Part shown: piece after piece, positions 19,531-22,206 of the stretch
Position numbering within the stretch: the stretch's first letter is position 1
Layout: each line of letters opens with the position of its first letter
DNA from: Saccoglossus kowalevskii
Taxonomy: Eukaryota > Hemichordata > Enteropneusta > Harrimaniidae
DNA: 22,206 nucleotides
Assembly: GCF_000003605.2 (NCBI RefSeq)
Contig: NW_003150842.1
Span: 1-22,206 of the forward strand
Direction: 5' to 3'
Program-made: the position numbers and the translations under genes
Notes under the pieces: model-generated
Told to the model about the DNA's origin: nothing
Database searches by the model: none
Seen by the model: the letters and a program-made list of their open reading frames with translations, nothing else

Positions 19531-21720
19531 GTAAGTATGAAATATTTGATCAATTGACAGAACCAACATATATTTTGCATGGCCTGCAGATGTATTACCC
19601 GACAAACATAAAATACAACATAATTGTGACTGGAATGCATCTCGCAGCAATTATTATAGGCGCCGCATTTGTTGTGGCTGTACTTTGCGTCTAAAAATAT
19701 AGAAATATACATACAAATATACAAGTATAAACATTATTACATGTGTTAGTTGTAGGGCTAGAAAATTACAGGAGTTTTGTGAAACGGCTATCGTTTATTA
19801 CGAGTCCAGTAATAAAACGTAATATAATCGAGTATTATAGTTGCTCAGCCTTGCAACAGTTGATTACCGACATAGTTAGTTTTACCCAATCTGTTTCCAT
19901 GCCAGCCCACTAATGGGGTTACGTCAAATAGTTGAATTGAACGCAATGGAACGATAAATTCGCTGAATTGCACTGAGAATAGTAAACTTTGTCGTTGCCG
20001 GTGGCCATTTATATGTTAACGGCAAAAGATCTCAGGCACATGTTGATCTGCGTTATATAATGCCGTGAATATGTTGAAATAATTTATGAAATTTACGAAT
20101 TTCAGAATGTTTGTAGACGCATATGCATGTTAATTTTGCTGTATGTTTGTCAAATGCTTTACCCATAAATAAGGTGGTTTCTGTTTATATTTATATTCAT
20201 TTTTTATTTTATTTTTATTCATTTAGTAAATTTGAGTTTTTGATAATAGTGTGTCGGATACAACTCGTCGTTCAGATAAACGCGCAGATAGAAGTATTAT
20301 TTGCGCGTAGACCCTAGATGCCGTCCAATTCAAACACATATTTTACTATGGACGTGATATATTGAAGTCGACGCACGGTAAACTGTGTCGGCAACAACCT
20401 TTATCGATCAGCCAGTTCAACAACGTGTAAATAAGCGCAATATACTAGTATCTGCACAGAGGGTTGCAATCAAACAAACACAAATATATATTAGAACTAT
20501 AAGCGTCCTAAACGATGAAATGTGTGGCTTTTACAACAGTAAAGGCCCTCGATTTATTTACTTATCGACATTTCCAGAAATCACAGTATGATACTCGAGT
20601 CAGCATTGATCGATGCCCTGCCTTGCACACACGAGACTACCTCGTCTCCCAATATAACACATCACATACATCAATGACCCTTTGAAATTATCCAGTGAAT
20701 GTTACAGTTAAGCGGGCATCAGTAAATGTAGAACGACTGGCGACTGTGTCGTAGTATTCCCTGCTTGTACCTAGTTATGGATCAAGCTTATAGAACACAC
20801 ATATGAATACAAACAACACCATTGCACCATGTTCACCTGATTGATTTAGTTCCGCACTAATTGTTGTATTACACATTGTAATAGTAGTTTATAAATAAAT
20901 AAACGCTGCTCGGACTGATAAATATGATATATAGAAGATAATATTTGGTAATCGTTATTTAGGACTACGATTACCAAATATTATCTCCTATATATTACAC
21001 ATTGTTCACGTGTGTGCCGTATTCATTTTAAGGAGGGGTTATTAATTTGATCATGAGATTTACTATAAAACTGTCAACTATTATGATTGTTGTAGTGTAT
21101 TGTGTCATATAATTTTAATTACACATACTAAAACACTTTTTGTGTGTGTAGGCGACTGGCTTGAACTCAATTTGACAAAAATTGTAAATTTATATGTTCC
21201 CTGTCCTACTTGTACACTTTTTTTACTGTTCATTCAATTAGTGATTTATACAATGACTTGGGGCGCATTGCCGGGATTGATGTTTACTTTAGAAAACTAC
21301 TCGTATGTGTATTATATTGGACATTTGACAGTTTTCAGAAGTCCAACAATCATACTGTACTGTGTTAATATTCCCTCTCGTCGAATCTTTGCAGTCGCGT
21401 ACACGTTATGTCACGACGTATCGTTGTCGTTTAGTCAAAATTCTGCATCATTCTGGCTAAATATAGCCACAATTGCTACCTGAAATACGATACCTTCTTT
21501 GAGTTATCGGACTACTACTATTAGTAATTTCAAAGGTTATTTGCGACAATAAAGGCTGGATATATAATACTCATACATAGTGAATGCTGAAAGTGTAAAT
21601 CCATAGTTTAACTATCTGAATCGACACATCCATACAAATAACTCCCCAGGGTATAATGCGTTGAATGAACATTATTGCTTTTATCAACATAAATTTACAG
21701 TCTTTTATGAAAAGCATTGC
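19531..21720 (+). other. First coding intron of the receptor gene (continues past the window)
   Basis: The intron starts at GTAAGT (19531). I searched it for the expected continuation (a TM3 helix with an LTxMSxDR-like motif) and found none. The longest frame here, 21100-21483 plus, follows an acceptor-like tttttgtgtgtgtag (AG 21150-21151), but in the phase needed to join this exon it meets TGA within eight codons. The intron holds the hairpin at 20927-20995 and leads into the right-edge minisatellite. Confidence 0.6.
20927..20995. other. Near-perfect 69-nt hairpin (28-bp stem, 13-nt loop)
   Basis: The left arm, 20927-20954, and right arm, 20968-20995, are complementary at 27 of 28 positions; the single A/C mismatch (20935 opposite 20987) lies 8 bp from the base. 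The inner arm agataatatttggtaatcg is exactly mirrored by cgattaccaaatattatct. The loop is ttatttaggacta. Size and stem length are within the pre-miRNA range, but the almost perfect pairing is equally typical of a recent inverted duplication or a tiny foldback element. It lies within the receptor intron, so it would be transcribed with the gene. Confidence 0.85.
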
Positions 21721-22206
21721 AGCCTATAATGTCAATAGATAGAGCCTACAATGGTCAATAGATAGAGCCTACATTGGTCAAAGCGATAGAGACAACAATG
21801 GTCAAATGAATAGAGCCTACATTGGTCAAAGCGATAGAGACAACAATGGTCAAATGAATGTAGCCTACATTGGTCAAAGCGATAGAGACAACAATGGTCA
21901 AGTGAATAGAGCCTACAATGCTCAAAAAGATAGAGCCTGCATTGGTCAAAGCGATAGAAACAACAATGGTCAAATGAATATAGCATACATTGGTCAAGGC
22001 GATAGAGACAACAATGGTCAAATGAATATAGCCTACATTGGTCAAAGCGATAGAGACAACAATGGTCAAATGAATAGAGCCTACATTGGTCAAAGCGATA
22101 GAGACAACAATGGTCAAATGAATATAGCCTACATTGGTCAAAGCGATAGAGACAACAATGGTCAAGTGAATAGAGCCTACAATGGTCAAAGAAATAGAGC
22201 CTACAA
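21721..22206. repeat. 24/48-bp minisatellite, runs off the right edge
   Basis: Two alternating 24-bp half-units, tagagcctacattggtcaaa+gcga and tagagacaacaatggtcaaa+tgaa, form a 48-bp unit, with about 20 half-units present. The first two copies (21721-21766) are simpler and lack the alternation; a few later half-units (21925 and the last ones) deviate. After the first copies there are almost no indels, so three frames stay open: two on the minus strand (84 and 144 codons) and one on the plus strand from 21743 to the window end, which reads a 16-residue AYIGQSDRDNNGQMNR repeat. Differences between units in the plus frame mostly change the amino acid (R/I/V, M/V, Y/C, G/A, D/N), which argues against selection on a protein. 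Confidence 0.97.

Noticed and set aside
21100-21483. Second exon of the receptor after an acceptor-like tttttgtgtgtgtag
   Set aside because: The translated sequence has no TM3 or DRY-type motif, and the phase needed to join exon 1 hits TGA within eight codons.

Overview
This is a 22.2-kb window of AT-rich nuclear DNA (roughly 65% A+T by eye) from an animal, most probably a marine invertebrate. Three things point that way: a rhodopsin-class GPCR first exon ending at a canonical GTAAGT donor, a decayed LINE tail of the endonuclease/reverse-transcriptase type, and large minisatellites. The receptor most resembles the kisspeptin (GPR54) / galanin / allatostatin-A group. Kisspeptin-type receptors are known from deuterostomes and lophotrochozoans. 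An ambulacrarian or other non-vertebrate source is my inference; the species cannot be fixed from this window. No bacterial operons, rRNA, convincing tRNA or CRISPR array were seen.

Layout. Positions 1-1449 are the end of a 60/64-bp minisatellite cut by the left edge. 1710-1918 is a short hAT-like MITE. 2225-2326 holds a full CRE plus TATA box with no recognisable gene behind it. 3204-3520 is a heavily decayed ~60-bp tandem repeat. 4068-4103 is a candidate 12-codon first exon on the plus strand, inside a CpG-enriched patch, with a YY1-like start context and two good donors. 5305-5625 is the C-terminal end of a LINE ORF2 with a frameshift. 6398-9099 contains several dispersed repeat fragments: a 50-bp sequence present in two inverted copies, a poly-C/TIR-like element, a module rich in GGTCTAAAATGGGG, and a 16-bp decayed tandem repeat. 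9100-12120 shows nothing I can name. 12123-14042 looks repeat-derived and includes a 61-bp minisatellite, a single unit of which lies inverted about 650 bp upstream. 14757-14894 is a 138-bp MITE-like element with perfect 14-bp terminal inverted repeats.

The main gene lies on the plus strand at the right. A core promoter (CRE, TATA, Inr-like CAGTC) is at 18247-18304, a long leader runs to 19194, and the first coding exon of a peptide GPCR is at 19195-19530, ending in phase 0. The rest of the window (19531-22206) is read as its first coding intron; the next receptor exon is not here. That intron contains a near-perfect 28-bp-stem hairpin (20927-20995) and, at the right edge, a 24/48-bp minisatellite (21721-22206) that runs out of the window.

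Most other open frames are short and show no family signature. The two longest sets of frames lie inside minisatellites whose unit lengths are multiples of three, so I treat them as by-products of the repeats.
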